A DNA stretch of 64,000 nt, from contig CANJMI010000021.1 of the NCBI GenBank assembly GCA_947475525.1, forward strand, positions 1 through 64,000, read 5' to 3'. The position numbers were made by a program, and so were the translations under genes. The notes beneath the pieces are model-generated. The model was given only the letters and a program-made list of their open reading frames with translations, searched no databases and had not been told where the DNA came from. This DNA comes from Polyangiaceae bacterium (GTDB taxonomy: Bacteria > Myxococcota_A > Polyangia > Polyangiales > Polyangiaceae). Shown here piece by piece: positions 33,325-43,138 of this stretch (position 1 is its first letter; the number at the start of each line of letters is the position of its first letter).

Positions 33325-33944
33325 ATGTTGTTGGTGTTGCACAAATCTCGGCACGCCTCGGGCGAGCAGTAGATGCAGGTGCTCTTGGCGCTGTAGTATT
33401 TCGGACCCGCCGGGTACGCCATCTTGCATTGCGTGAGGCAGGTGACCGACTGGCACGAGCTCAAGCAGGCCTCGTAGCCGACGCAGTCGGGCTCGGCATC
33501 ACACGCCATGATTTCCGTGGAACAGGCGAGCTCCGCGCATTCCGTCGTCAGGCATTCCTTGCAGTCATTGGCTACGCATCCGGTGCCTCCGCCGGTGCTG
33601 CTCGATGAGCTCGCCGTCGCGCTGCTCGCCGTTGCGCTGCTCGCCGTCGCGCTGCTCGCCGCGGTCTGAGAAGGCATTCCGCTTGCTGTCGTCTCCATGC
33701 CTCCGCCCGCGCCGCCCCCGCCGCCCGCTCCCGCCGTCATGCCTTCCCCGCACTGGCACTCGCCGAAGGCGCTTCCGTCGTCGAGGCATGTTTGCGAGCC
33801 GGATTTTCCGGTGTCGCAGGTGCACGCTTGCTTCGCTCGCGGGATGCAGAACGTCGTGTCCTCCGTGCCGCAGCCTGGGCCCCATGCGGCGAAGGAGAGT
33901 GCGGCCACCGCAAAAAGACGAAAGGGTTTCACGATCTCAATCAT
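33315..33944 (-). CDS. Cys-rich lipoprotein (paralogue of 25006-25602)
   Basis: 209 residues from ATG 33944 (MIEIVKPFRLFAVAALSF); ATG 33968 would add eight. The lipobox is GPGC. The module CIPRAKQACTCDTGKSG with CLDDGSAFGECQC is the same six-Cys element seen in the UnbV proteins. A Gly linker and a repeated SSATA stretch (residues about 105-120) lead to a helical Cys domain (CKECLTTECAELAC, CVGYEACLSSC, CLTQC, CIYCSPEACRDLC) that matches the 25006 protein in spacing. Function unknown; probably paired with the DUF3105 protein by overlap. Confidence 0.78.
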   Translation of the reverse strand: MIEIVKPFRLFAVAALSFAAWGPGCGTEDTTFCIPRAKQACTCDTGKSGSQTCLDDGSAFGECQCGEGMTAGAGGGGGAGGGMETTASGMPSQTAASSATASSATASSATASSSSSTGGGTGCVANDCKECLTTECAELACSTEIMACDAEPDCVGYEACLSSCQSVTCLTQCKMAYPAGPKYYSAKSTCIYCSPEACRDLCNTNNICK

Positions 33945-33988
33945 GCCAGCCGCGCGCGCGCCTCGCAAGCACGCTCACCGCTTCGCCT

Positions 33989-35092
33989 TCACGGTGGCCC
34001 CGCGGCACGCATCCTCTTCGCGAGGGTCAGGTAACGCTCGGCTGTCGGGCGATGTTCGCTCGGAAGACCGGTCGCGAGCGCCATCGCGAAGTGGGTTTCG
34101 GCTTCGGCCGGGTGGTGGGTAACGAGCAGGGCGAGTCCAAGCTTCAGCTCGAGCACCGGGCGGGCTGGGGTGACGTCGGAGGCGATGGTGCTCTTGGAGA
34201 CAGCGAGGCAACGCTCGAGCGCGTGTGCGGCTTCTGCGTGGCGCTGCGACTGAAGGTAAAGATCGCCGAGCAGTGCCCAGCCGTAAAATTGCTGGGGAGA
34301 CAGGCTCGTGGATTCGAGCAGGACGGGGATCGCGAGGTCACGCCTCTTCGCGTCGGCGTGGACTTGCGCGATGGCGTTCAACACGGGCACGCGTGGCGGT
34401 CCGGCTTCGGTATGGCGTAGCGCGCGGTCGAGCCAACGAAGCGCTTCGTCGCCGCGGGCGAGCGTGAGGCAAGCGAAGCCGGCTTGATACAGGTAGAAGC
34501 CGTTGTCCGGATCCTCGGCGAGGACGGCCAGCGCGGCATCGAGGTTGCGCTGCCGTTTTTTGTTCAGAACGTCGGGAGTTTGCGCGTACCCGTGATGCAA
34601 AATGCGCAGCGCGCTGTCGTAGATGCGCGGCGCGTACTTCACGAGCGAGGGCCATATTTGCTCGTGGATCCGGTACTGAAAGCGCGCGTCGGGGTAGTTC
34701 CGGAAGGCGCGCGGATACACGTCGATGCTCGTCTTGTCGGTGCCGTAGAGGGGGCTGACGATGCGCATCAAGACCGCGTCGAAGCGGTCCGATTCGAGGA
34801 CCTCCCGCAAGGGGCGGCGGTCCTCTGCCATGACCTCCTCGTCGGCATCCACGTAGAGGATGAAGCGGCCGCGCGCGTGTGCAAGGCCGACGTTGCGCGC
34901 TTCGGCGTAGTCATCGTTCCAGGGATGATGGAGCACGGAAGCCCCAAATTCATTGGCAATAACGAGTGTTCGGTCGGTTGAACCCGTGTCGACGATCACG
35001 ATCTCGTCGGCAACCCCCGCCAGTGATGCGAGGCACCCCGGGAGAAAACGCTCTTCGTTTTTCACGATGAGGCACGCCGAGACAAGGATCAT
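33989..35092 (-). CDS. family 2 glycosyltransferase with C-terminal TPRs
   Basis: 367 residues from ATG 35092, overlapping the GH31 stop as ATGA. The N-terminal 210 residues are a GT2 domain: ACLIVKNEERFLPGCLASL, EIVIVDTGSTDRT, the nucleotide-sugar loop NDDYAEARNVGL and the DxD-type metal site YVDADEE. The C-terminal part has tetratricopeptide-like helices (NGFYLYQAGFACLTLARGDEALRWLDRAL). This fusion is common in GT2 enzymes that decorate proteins or polysaccharides from the cytoplasm. Donor and acceptor are unknown. Coupled translation with a glycosidase lipoprotein hints at a shared glycan. Confidence 0.9.
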   Translation of the reverse strand: MILVSACLIVKNEERFLPGCLASLAGVADEIVIVDTGSTDRTLVIANEFGASVLHHPWNDDYAEARNVGLAHARGRFILYVDADEEVMAEDRRPLREVLESDRFDAVLMRIVSPLYGTDKTSIDVYPRAFRNYPDARFQYRIHEQIWPSLVKYAPRIYDSALRILHHGYAQTPDVLNKKRQRNLDAALAVLAEDPDNGFYLYQAGFACLTLARGDEALRWLDRALRHTEAGPPRVPVLNAIAQVHADAKRRDLAIPVLLESTSLSPQQFYGWALLGDLYLQSQRHAEAAHALERCLAVSKSTIASDVTPARPVLELKLGLALLVTHHPAEAETHFAMALATGLPSEHRPTAERYLTLAKRMRAAGPP

Positions 35093-37587
35093 GTCCACGT
35101 GACCTCGACCGTGCTCGATGCCGACACGGAGACCCACAAGCTGCGCGTGCTCGCGTCGTAGAAGTAGCCTCCTTGCTGCTCGAGCTCGGCCAGTGTTGCG
35201 CGTTCGAGAAGCGGCAGCGTGCTCGAGACGGCCAGCGGAGCGTTGGCGCCGAGGAGCTCGAAGATCGCCCCCTTCGAGAGTTCCGCCCCGGGTGACGCGG
35301 CGAGGGTGCTCGTCATGCCGATCGTGGTGTGGCTGAGAACGCCGCCGTCGAAGAGCTCGAAGCGACCCGTGGTCCCGCTAACGGCCCGAACGTAGAGGCG
35401 CCCTGCGTCGGTCGCATAGCTATCGACGCGGGTTGGTTCCGTTGTTGGGGCGAGAGCGTCGATCGTCGGGCGCAGGAGGGGCACGAGGCCGCCGGCGCGC
35501 AAAAAAAGCGGTAGCCGACCGATGGGGGCCGCGACCTTCGTAGGCTTTCCTCGCAACGCATCGCCGTCGAACGTCTCGCCGGTGAACCAGTGAACCCACC
35601 TGCCCGGCGGAAACAGAACCTCGCGAGCGAGCTGCCCGCGCACCAGCACCGGTGCGACGAGGAGGTCATCTCCGAGCATGTAGCTGTCGTTCGGGTGTGC
35701 ACCGAGCTCGGGATACGCGAGACCGAGTGCGCGCGCGATCGGGCGCCCGTCTTTTGCGATGCGCGTGGCGTGAGTCCATACGTAGGGGAAGAGCCGCAGG
35801 TGAAGCCGTGCGTACGCGCGGTAGCGATCGAGGAGTGCGGCATCGAATCCGTTTTGCGCGGTGGGCTCCCAGGGAACATCGTTGGTGCTGGTTCCGACCT
35901 GCATCACCGTGGATAGCGCGGTCTGCTCGAACCACCGCGAGAAAAGCTCGTTGTCCGGTGGTGAGTGGCGATAGCCGCCAGTGTCGGCGCCGTAAAATGG
36001 GAAGCCCGCCGCTGACAAGCTGAGTCCACTCACCACCGAGGCCGGTAGGCCGCCCGTCGCGAGGTAGGTCCCGTCGCCATCCTTCACCGTCTCGCCGCGT
36101 TCGGCGAAAGACGCGTCGAGATCGCCCGGCCACATCACCATGCCGTGCACGTGATCGCCCCAACGCGCGGCGCGTGTCAGCAGAAAGCCTCCGCCTTTCG
36201 GCATCAGATCCGCGTAGGTTCGGTGGTAGCGAAGCTGGAACTCAGAGTGCTGCGTGCGCTCGTCGCTGCCGTCGAAGAAGGACCACGCGACGCGGTTTGC
36301 CGTCGGGCCGATGATGACGTCTTCGGTGTAGTCGAGTTTGAAGCCCTCGATGCCCATGTCGACATACGCCTGCGCGTGCTCTTGCCACCAGGCGACGGCG
36401 TCGGGGTTCGTCAAATCGAGCAGCGTGCCCCACTTGTTGAGCGCAAGGCCGTGGGCCTTCGGGTAGTAGCCTTTTGACTTCGCCTCTGCGCGCAGTGCCG
36501 CGGTGGCCGCATCTTTTTCGTCGAGGTACGGCACGTGCCAGAGGGCCGTGCGCAGGCCGAGCGCATGCGCCTTGTCGAGCATCGCTTGCGGAGTAGGAAA
36601 GCGTTTCGCGTCGAAGTCGAACGTGTTCACGCCCGTCGCGTAGGGGCGGTCCACCCACACGCCCGTCGTCGCGAGGTCGCGATCTCGGATCGCATCGAGA
36701 TCGCGTTCGACCTCGGCTTGATCGACGTTTTCGTCGCGCCATATCCAAGGTCCGAGGGCCCAGCGCGCCGGGAGTCCCGGGGTTCCGGTAACGTCGAAGT
36801 AGCGCCGCGACACATCGAGAGGGTGCGCCGCTCCGAAGAGATGAAACGCGAGGCCATCGTTCGCGCTCGTCCCAAGGCCGAAGCTCGCGGTGATGACGTC
36901 GGCCGCTTCGGTGGCGACGGCGAACGCGCCTGGATAGCGCGACTCGACGAACAGACCCCAGCCGCGCGTGCCGACAACGAAGGGTACGGGCGCGTGCCCA
37001 TCGTTGTAGCCGGCCTCGGTCGTGGACTCGACTTCGATCTGCATCGCACGGACCTGCCCGCGCTGTTCAACTTGGTCGGAAAACTCCCCGAGCCCGTAAA
37101 AACCTTCGTCGGGTGACGCGTGACCCTTGAGGTCGAGGTAGGCGACGTCGCTCACTCCGAGCGTTGGAGTGAACGTCAGCGCGAAGCGGCCATCCCCTCC
37201 GACGCGCGCGACGAGGGTGGCTTCGTGGGCGGCGTCGTAGTGCAGTCGAAGGCGCAGCTCGTTTGGATCGCTCGGCTCGAACGCGGCCGTCGTGGGCCAT
37301 GCGAAGGTCGGTTCGACGGGTGGAATGTAGAGCCCCGAGGGCACGAAGCGACGGTACGGATCGTAGTTGGTGAGGTCGTCGACGGGACCTGCAAAGCCGA
37401 GCTGCATGCCATCGGCCTCGAAGCGGAAGAGCTCGTCGTCGATGCGGAGGAGTCGCAGGCTCGGTTGGTTATCGACAAGCAGGCGGTAGTCTCCGGCGCG
37501 GAGCTCCGCGGTGTCGTACCGACGAGGCTCGGTAGTCGAGCATCCGACGAGCATCAGCAGCATCGCGAGAGCGCCTGTTCGCGTCAT
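35089..37587 (-). CDS. GH31 alpha-glycosidase, lipoprotein
   Basis: 832 residues from ATG 37587, overlapping the endonuclease stop as ATGA; ATG 37596 is also possible. The signal ends in lipobox LVGC, so the enzyme is exported. GH31 landmarks: GFYGLGEFSDQVEQRG in the N-terminal beta-sandwich, WALGPWIWRD at the start of the barrel, the nucleophile Asp419 in GFKLDYTED, the acid/base Asp489 in MVMWPGDLDAS, and GADTGGYRHSP. GH31 includes alpha-glucosidases, alpha-xylosidases and sulfoquinovosidases; the motif context does not decide among them. It probably degrades alpha-linked oligosaccharides outside the cytoplasm. Confidence 0.92.
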   Translation of the reverse strand: MTRTGALAMLLMLVGCSTTEPRRYDTAELRAGDYRLLVDNQPSLRLLRIDDELFRFEADGMQLGFAGPVDDLTNYDPYRRFVPSGLYIPPVEPTFAWPTTAAFEPSDPNELRLRLHYDAAHEATLVARVGGDGRFALTFTPTLGVSDVAYLDLKGHASPDEGFYGLGEFSDQVEQRGQVRAMQIEVESTTEAGYNDGHAPVPFVVGTRGWGLFVESRYPGAFAVATEAADVITASFGLGTSANDGLAFHLFGAAHPLDVSRRYFDVTGTPGLPARWALGPWIWRDENVDQAEVERDLDAIRDRDLATTGVWVDRPYATGVNTFDFDAKRFPTPQAMLDKAHALGLRTALWHVPYLDEKDAATAALRAEAKSKGYYPKAHGLALNKWGTLLDLTNPDAVAWWQEHAQAYVDMGIEGFKLDYTEDVIIGPTANRVAWSFFDGSDERTQHSEFQLRYHRTYADLMPKGGGFLLTRAARWGDHVHGMVMWPGDLDASFAERGETVKDGDGTYLATGGLPASVVSGLSLSAAGFPFYGADTGGYRHSPPDNELFSRWFEQTALSTVMQVGTSTNDVPWEPTAQNGFDAALLDRYRAYARLHLRLFPYVWTHATRIAKDGRPIARALGLAYPELGAHPNDSYMLGDDLLVAPVLVRGQLAREVLFPPGRWVHWFTGETFDGDALRGKPTKVAAPIGRLPLFLRAGGLVPLLRPTIDALAPTTEPTRVDSYATDAGRLYVRAVSGTTGRFELFDGGVLSHTTIGMTSTLAASPGAELSKGAIFELLGANAPLAVSSTLPLLERATLAELEQQGGYFYDASTRSLWVSVSASSTVEVTWT

Positions 37588-38477
37588 CGAATCCATGGGT
37601 TTTCGTTGCCTTGCTCGGCGTGGATCATTCGGTTTCGTGCGTGTTCGAGTTCGTCGGGAGGGTCGCTCGTGTGCCATTGTTCATACGTGGCGCGGGCCTC
37701 GTCCGTCAGCACCACGAGGTCGGGGTAGACGTCGTTCATGTAGAGGTAAGCGCGGGCCACGTCACCGCGCACCCCGGGGCGGGGTTCCACGGTGTGCTCG
37801 CCGAACGTGAGCCCGCAGCCAGCCAGCTCGCGATGACGTGGCGTGGGATTGGTCACCGTTCCCATCGGTTCGCTGCCGCGCGCGCCGTTCACGTCGCCGA
37901 GCTCGGGGAAGAGGTTGTGCATGTCGCCCTCCACTTGCTGAAAGCGGGTTGACGCGCGACGGGCGCATTTTCGGCCGCGGAAGGGCCGGCCTCGTTTTTG
38001 GCAGCGCTCATGACCGTCGCGCCATTCGGGCAGGCGTGCGCCGATGGCCGCGGCAGGGACGACGTGCTCCCATTCGATGGCGCCGCGATGCGCCCGTTCT
38101 TTCGCGAGACAACAATGGGCCCAGTCGAGCGAGCCTCCTTGAAGCGGGCAGCCCGAGTAAACGGTGCGCGCGGTCCGTGTGGCGTAAAACGCTGCGAGCA
38201 AGCGTTTTGCCTCACGAAAGTGACGTGGGCGCGTCGGGGAGGGGGCCCGTGTTCGCGCGCGGTCCGGCTCCAACGGAGCTTGGGGTGGTGCGTTGAGAGC
38301 GGACGCTTGGGCCGTGCTTCGCTTAGCCGAATCGAGGCCTCGAGCATCGCAGTTGAGCGCGGCTGCAGCGAGAAGCGCAATTACGGCAAGGTTTTTAGGG
38401 CGCGGAGCGCGCGGCTGAAAGCACGCGCAGCCACCCTTCACCCGGCGAGTCAGCCAACATATCGCGCGAATGAGCAT
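37584..38477 (-). CDS. endonuclease I family nuclease, exported
   Basis: 297 residues from ATG 38477; GTG 38441 would give a shorter N-terminus with signal KNLAVIALLAAAALNC. The nuclease region (about 110-290) has YSGCPLQGGSLDWAHC, the metal-site motif EWEHVVPA, EGDMHNLFPELGDVNGARG and ARAYLYMNDVYP, matching bacterial endonuclease I (EndA/Vvn type), a beta-beta-alpha-metal enzyme secreted to degrade DNA. The first 50 mature residues are a basic linker. Divergent from the FHA gene; coupled downstream to GH31. Confidence 0.88.
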   Translation of the reverse strand: MLIRAICWLTRRVKGGCACFQPRAPRPKNLAVIALLAAAALNCDARGLDSAKRSTAQASALNAPPQAPLEPDRARTRAPSPTRPRHFREAKRLLAAFYATRTARTVYSGCPLQGGSLDWAHCCLAKERAHRGAIEWEHVVPAAAIGARLPEWRDGHERCQKRGRPFRGRKCARRASTRFQQVEGDMHNLFPELGDVNGARGSEPMGTVTNPTPRHRELAGCGLTFGEHTVEPRPGVRGDVARAYLYMNDVYPDLVVLTDEARATYEQWHTSDPPDELEHARNRMIHAEQGNENPWIR

Positions 38478-38538
38478 GGTCGCGGTGTGAGATGTTTGGC
38501 GCTTTGCACCACTTGGTTTACGGTCCGCCGCTAAATAG

Positions 38539-39066
38539 ATGGCCCGAGAGCCGCAATTCCTAGTTGAGTTCGCCGCCGAGATGAATACCCTCGGTCCAAC
38601 GGCGTTCCAGGTCAAGTACCGCGGCTTCGTGCTAGTCGGCGTAAGCCTTGTCGCGCGCGTATCCGAACGCCCGCTTTCGTGGAAGCGCCGCACGCTTGGG
38701 GCCATCTCGTCGGACGAGCCGCTGCATGCGGCAAGCATCGTTGGGCGCGTGTGGCGCGTGCGCAAAGGCGAAGGCGCGCAGCGTGGTGCGGCCGTGATGG
38801 TTGGCCAAACCGCCGACAACGACATCCTCTTGCCCGAGTACACCGTGTCTTCGCAGCACGCGTCGTTCAGCTTCGATGCCGCCGGGATGTCGATTACCGA
38901 TCTCGGTTCACTGAACGGCACGAAAGTCGATGGAGTGCTGCTTGAGCCGCTCCAGCCGATCCGTATCAAGGACCAGCAGCAGATCACCATTGGGCGCATC
39001 TGCTTCGACTTCTTGGGCGCCGACAATTTCGTCGCGGCCGTTCGCGCTCGCTCCGATTTTCGCTGA
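38539..39066 (+). CDS. FHA-domain protein
   Basis: 175 residues from ATG 38539. The C-terminal 100 residues are a forkhead-associated domain: AVMVGQTADNDILLPE (the Gly-Arg position is Gly-Gln here), SSQHASFSF and LGSLNGTKVDG. FHA domains bind phosphothreonine peptides, so a Ser/Thr kinase partner is expected, as is usual in myxobacteria. The first 65 residues are not a known domain. Cytoplasmic. The second position of the usual GR-x-N loop is changed, but the SxxHA and NGT elements are intact. Confidence 0.9.
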   Translation: MAREPQFLVEFAAEMNTLGPTAFQVKYRGFVLVGVSLVARVSERPLSWKRRTLGAISSDEPLHAASIVGRVWRVRKGEGAQRGAAVMVGQTADNDILLPEYTVSSQHASFSFDAAGMSITDLGSLNGTKVDGVLLEPLQPIRIKDQQQITIGRICFDFLGADNFVAAVRARSDFR

Positions 39067-39071
39067 CAGCG

Positions 39072-41465
39072 TCAGGGCGCTTTGACGTCGATCGCGCGAA
39101 AGCGGCTCTTCGCCCTCGCGTAGTGGGCTTCAATCTCCTTGCTGCGCGCGGCCCATAGATTTTTCGTTTCCTCGGGATCGCCTTCAAGGTCGAAGAGCTC
39201 CTTTGAGGCATCGCGCGAGATGACAAGCTTGAGGTCGTTGCGGATGTAGGCTCGGCGAGCCTCGTTGTAGGGCCCGGCGGGCATGTCGATGAGAATGTCT
39301 CGCGGCGCGGGCGCGCGGCCAGCATCGCGCAAAAGATCCGGTACGAGCGAGAGGCCCGAGATGAAATCCGACGAGCCTGCCGGCGCCGTTTCGCGGGTCG
39401 GGACAGGCGGACTGTCGAAAAGATCGAGCACCGTCGGGACGAGGTCGATAAGGCTCCGGCGGTCCTGGACGCGCGACGCTGCGAGCCCGGGGACGTGCAC
39501 GATAAGCGGCACCCGCACGAGGGGCTCCCAAAGCTCGAAGCCATGCCGCATCATCCCGTGTTCGCCGAAGGCCTCGCCGTGGTCGCTCGTGACGATCACC
39601 GCTGTGCGCGCCCCCCACGCCTCTTTCGAGATCGCGTCGATTAGCCGTCCAATATGCCGATCGGTGTAGGCGACCTCGTGATCGTATTGATCGCGAGGGG
39701 CCTTGCCGAAGTTCGGGACCTCCGCGTGCGTGAGATAGTCCGCATGCGGATCGAGGTAGTGCACCCAAAGCATGAAGCGCTGGTCCGTTTTTAGGGCCGC
39801 GAGTTGCTTGAGTGCCGCATCGGTTAGCTTCTCGCTCGTGCTCGTCTGATCCGTCGCCCAGTTGGCTCCTTCGGGTGGGGCGGCCGACATGTCGACCTCG
39901 TCGAACCCGCGGTCGAGTCCTCCGAACGAGCCGAAATAGCGGTGAGCGTGAACGCTTATCGTGCGCACCCCGTTTGTGCGAACGCGCTCGGCGAGGAACG
40001 TGTCGTCCCGGCTGAACTTGTTGAAGTGCCCCCAATTGCGGTGCGTTTCGCTGCCGTACTTGCCGATGAGCATCGGGCCGACGCTCTTGCCGGTGTAGGA
40101 GGCGAGCGAGTAGGCGCGCTCGAAGACCGTTGCGCGGCGTGCAAGGGCATCGAGGTTTGGCGAGACGGCGCGAGGGTAACCGCTGAAACCGAGGTCGGCC
40201 CGAAGGGTGTCGACCGTGATGAGCACGAGGTTCGCGTTCTTCGGCAGGCGACTCCGTTCGGTGCGCGGTGCGAGGGCCGTGGGCTTCGCGTCTGCGCTTT
40301 CTGCGAGGGAGAGATCACTGCCGGAGCAGTCCTCGTCGATCCCGTTGTCGGCGATGTCCTCGGAGCCCGGTCCGATGTGCGCGTCGTGGTCGTTGCAGTC
40401 TCCGCCGCCGAACCACGCGCTCGCACCGTCGTGGTCGCGGTCCCACAGCTTGCGAACGAGCGCGAGTGGGATGCGCGAAGCCGGGGCACTCCGTTCGAGG
40501 ATGCGCGCGGTCTCTACGGTTCTTTCGAGGCGCCGGCCTTCTTGAAACGTGAACACGAAGGGGGCCACCGCGACGATCAGCGCCGCGATGGCCGGTACTC
40601 GCGGCACAAACGAGGGGCCGAGGTAAACGAGCGCCATGAACCCGAGCCACGCGAAAGGCGCGCGAAGGTCGAGCTCGGGACGCTTCAAAATGCCGTAAAT
40701 TCCTAGGATGCCGCCTTCGCCCGATACGCTGCCGTGCCACGCGCCGTACGTCACGACGACGCTGATCGCGATGAGCGAGAGCGCGAGCGTTGCGGCAGGA
40801 TCGACGAGGAACTGGAAGCGCGCGCGTCCAACGGCGAGGAGCTGCCGCAGCGTCGGTGTTGCCGCGAACACGAGGACGGCGATGACGAGAAGGCCGACGA
40901 GTGCGCCAACCATGGCCGCGGTTCCGACGAGCTTCGAGGGGGCGTCGTGGTTGAGCAAGGCTCGCGTGAGCTGTGCCGCGAACGTGGTCCAAACGAAAAG
41001 ACCGAGAGTTGCGAGCGGTACGAAGGCCGCGAAGTCCGCTTGTCGGCCTGCGCCGAGTTTGCGAAGGCGGTCCATGAGCCGTCCTACGCTGGGCTCAACG
41101 CGCGGGTGGATGAGCCAACTGCCGAAGCCCACCAGCAAGGCCACGACCAGTCCGACCGGGGCGAGGGCTCCTTCGGCGGCGAGCGCAAGCGTGATGAGGT
41201 TCGCGCCTTCGTGGCTTTGCCGTGCCCATCGTGCGTCGAGCAATGCGACGAGTACACCTGCAACTGAACCGACACATGCGCTCGTGACGAGCCGCCGACG
41301 AAGCTCTTCGGTGCGGCGCCAGCGTTGCCCCCATGAGCGCCCGGAATTCGGCGCGCGGCCCCGTCCCAAGAACGACCGAGCGCGAGGGCCAGCCGTTGAC
41401 CCGGCCGAGGACTGGCGGCCTTTCGGCGAAGAGGAGGGCGCGGATGTTCGGGGGCCACGGCTCAC
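39072..41465 (-). CDS. membrane sulfatase/phosphatase-fold protein
   Basis: 797 residues. A basic, disordered N-terminus (about 55) is followed by six or seven membrane helices to about residue 300. A soluble domain then begins with a MopE-like loop (DRDHDG, GGGDCNDHDAHIGPGSEDI, NGIDEDC). Residues about 400-790 are the alkaline phosphatase/sulfatase fold: NLVLITVDTLRADLG, LASYTGKSVGPMLIG, DPHADYLTH and VIVTSDHGEAFGEHG. The nucleophile region lacks C/S-x-P-x-R, so it is not a classic formylglycine sulfatase. A transferase or phosphohydrolase at the outer face of the membrane is more likely. It is last in the thrS-to-xerC minus-strand run. Confidence 0.82.
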   Translation of the reverse strand: MSRGPRTSAPSSSPKGRQSSAGSTAGPRARSFLGRGRAPNSGRSWGQRWRRTEELRRRLVTSACVGSVAGVLVALLDARWARQSHEGANLITLALAAEGALAPVGLVVALLVGFGSWLIHPRVEPSVGRLMDRLRKLGAGRQADFAAFVPLATLGLFVWTTFAAQLTRALLNHDAPSKLVGTAAMVGALVGLLVIAVLVFAATPTLRQLLAVGRARFQFLVDPAATLALSLIAISVVVTYGAWHGSVSGEGGILGIYGILKRPELDLRAPFAWLGFMALVYLGPSFVPRVPAIAALIVAVAPFVFTFQEGRRLERTVETARILERSAPASRIPLALVRKLWDRDHDGASAWFGGGDCNDHDAHIGPGSEDIADNGIDEDCSGSDLSLAESADAKPTALAPRTERSRLPKNANLVLITVDTLRADLGFSGYPRAVSPNLDALARRATVFERAYSLASYTGKSVGPMLIGKYGSETHRNWGHFNKFSRDDTFLAERVRTNGVRTISVHAHRYFGSFGGLDRGFDEVDMSAAPPEGANWATDQTSTSEKLTDAALKQLAALKTDQRFMLWVHYLDPHADYLTHAEVPNFGKAPRDQYDHEVAYTDRHIGRLIDAISKEAWGARTAVIVTSDHGEAFGEHGMMRHGFELWEPLVRVPLIVHVPGLAASRVQDRRSLIDLVPTVLDLFDSPPVPTRETAPAGSSDFISGLSLVPDLLRDAGRAPAPRDILIDMPAGPYNEARRAYIRNDLKLVISRDASKELFDLEGDPEETKNLWAARSKEIEAHYARAKSRFRAIDVKAP

Positions 41466-41469
41466 GCGG

Positions 41470-42420
41470 TCATCCTCGAGCGACTCGCTTTTGAGCGAGC
41501 GGATGTGCGCGATCGTATACTTTGATCAGTCCGTCGATCGACGTGTGGGTGTAGCGCTGGGTCACCGAGAGCGTCGAGTGGCCGAGCAGCTCTTGAATGC
41601 TCCGAAGATCCGCCCCGCCGTCGAGCAAGTGCGTCGCGCAGCTATGTCGAAGTGCGTGAGGATGGAGGTCAGCACGTCCAGCTCCGAGGACGCCGTAGCG
41701 CTTCACCATCTCCTGGATGCGCCGTACGCCAAGACGTTGTCCGCGCGCCGAGAGAAAGACCGCATGGTGTTCAGGCCGCGTTGGTTCTTCGAGCTCGTGC
41801 CGCACGGCGAGGTACGCGCGCAAAGCCGCGAGCGACTTCGAACCAAGTGGTACCATGCGCTCCTTGTTACCTTTGCCGACGACGCGCGCCGACCCGAGGT
41901 CGCCGTCGAGCTCCAGCCGTCCGATGTCGAGGCCCGCGAGCTCGGAGACCCGCAACCCACCGGCATAAAGGGTCTCGAGAATCGCTCGGTCACGCAGCGT
42001 CTCGACGTCGCTGGCCGCGGCGGTTTCGATCACTTCCCCCATCGTCTCGGCGTCGAGAAATACCGGCATCGGTCGGCGCAATCTTGGGGCCTTGAGTTGC
42101 GCGGCGGGGTTCTCCGTGAGCACGCGTCGCCTTTGCAAGTGGCGAAAGAGCGACCGCACCGAGGCCACTTTTCTGCCGATGGTCGAGCTTGCGGCTCCGC
42201 CGTCGTGTCCGCCCCGTCGCGCGATCTCTCCAAGCCAGCGTCGCAGCAGCGGGAGGTCGACCTCTTCGATCGATGGCGCGTGGCCTAGGCATTCGGCTGC
42301 AAACCGCTGGAACTGAACGAGGTCGCGACGGTAGGCCGCTACCGTGTGGCGTGACGCTCGGCGCTCGCCTTCGAGATCGAGCAGCATTTGCTCGCACGCA
42401 CGCTCGAAAAGTTCGCTCAT
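41470..42420 (-). CDS. xerC: tyrosine recombinase XerC
   Basis: 316 residues from ATG 42420, with an ATGA overlap to the upstream gene. The N-terminal SAM-like domain (FERACEQMLLDLEGERRAS) binds DNA; the catalytic domain has the full set: Arg in GGLRVSELAGL, Lys in VGKGNKERMVP, His-x-x-Arg in HPHALRHSCATHLL, His in LLGHSTLSVTQ, and Tyr in RYTHTSIDGL. The length and HALRHS(C/F)ATHLL motif fit a chromosomal XerC that resolves dimers at dif with XerD, rather than a phage integrase. It lies in a chromosomal operon with thrS and infC, not in a mobile context. Confidence 0.9.
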   Translation of the reverse strand: MSELFERACEQMLLDLEGERRASRHTVAAYRRDLVQFQRFAAECLGHAPSIEEVDLPLLRRWLGEIARRGGHDGGAASSTIGRKVASVRSLFRHLQRRRVLTENPAAQLKAPRLRRPMPVFLDAETMGEVIETAAASDVETLRDRAILETLYAGGLRVSELAGLDIGRLELDGDLGSARVVGKGNKERMVPLGSKSLAALRAYLAVRHELEEPTRPEHHAVFLSARGQRLGVRRIQEMVKRYGVLGAGRADLHPHALRHSCATHLLDGGADLRSIQELLGHSTLSVTQRYTHTSIDGLIKVYDRAHPLAQKRVARG

Positions 42421-43138
42421 GGTCGAGCAGTCTGCCGAGGCTCTTGGCGGCTGTCGACTTTCACGAGCTCCGGAAGCTCCACGGTAATCAGAATGCGTTG
42501 GCGACCGCGCCACGCCACGCCGCTCATGGCCTTCGCTCGATGCCGAAGCGCCCCAATCACCGCTCCGACGACGGCCCCTTCCGAGGTTGCCGGGCCGCCG
42601 CCATTGACGAGAATGTCCCCGTCTCGCAAGCCTACCCCGAGGCCCCCTACGCCGGAGAGGGAAAGCCCTGCCGGTCGCCACGCAGTCGCAGGAACGGGGC
42701 TGCCGCTCGGTCGCATTCCCGCCTCGGCTGCCGCGATGACGCGATGACGGCTGACGAACACCCCGATTGGTGCCGGAAAGCCGCATGCTTGGCTCGGCTC
42801 ATTGCATTCGGTTGCCGAAGGTCGCCGCAGCGATGCGGTTGCGGCGGGCTCGTGCGGCAGCGCGGATGGGTCGTCCCCATCGAGGAGCGCGAGGTCGTGC
42901 GACTCCGGCGTCGGTGGCAGTGGTGTCGGCGGGACGTCGGTCGATAAGTCGGCAATTTGGTCGCCGATGACCTTCACGCCTTCTGCCATTCTCCTCGCGG
43001 CAGCCGCATTCAGGTGTGCGGCGTACCACGAGCAAAACGCGAACGGGAGCAGTCCGACGGCAAGGCCCACGGGGCCCCACGGGCGCCCCCAAACGGAAAA
43101 GAACGAGCGAAGGGGCGTCGTCGGCTGCGGGCTAAGGC

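Noticed and set aside
41470-42420. XerC-like protein as integrase of the 46.5-48.4 kb patch
   Set aside because: It is embedded by overlap in the thrS-infC run, has XerC length and motifs, and is not beside an attachment site.
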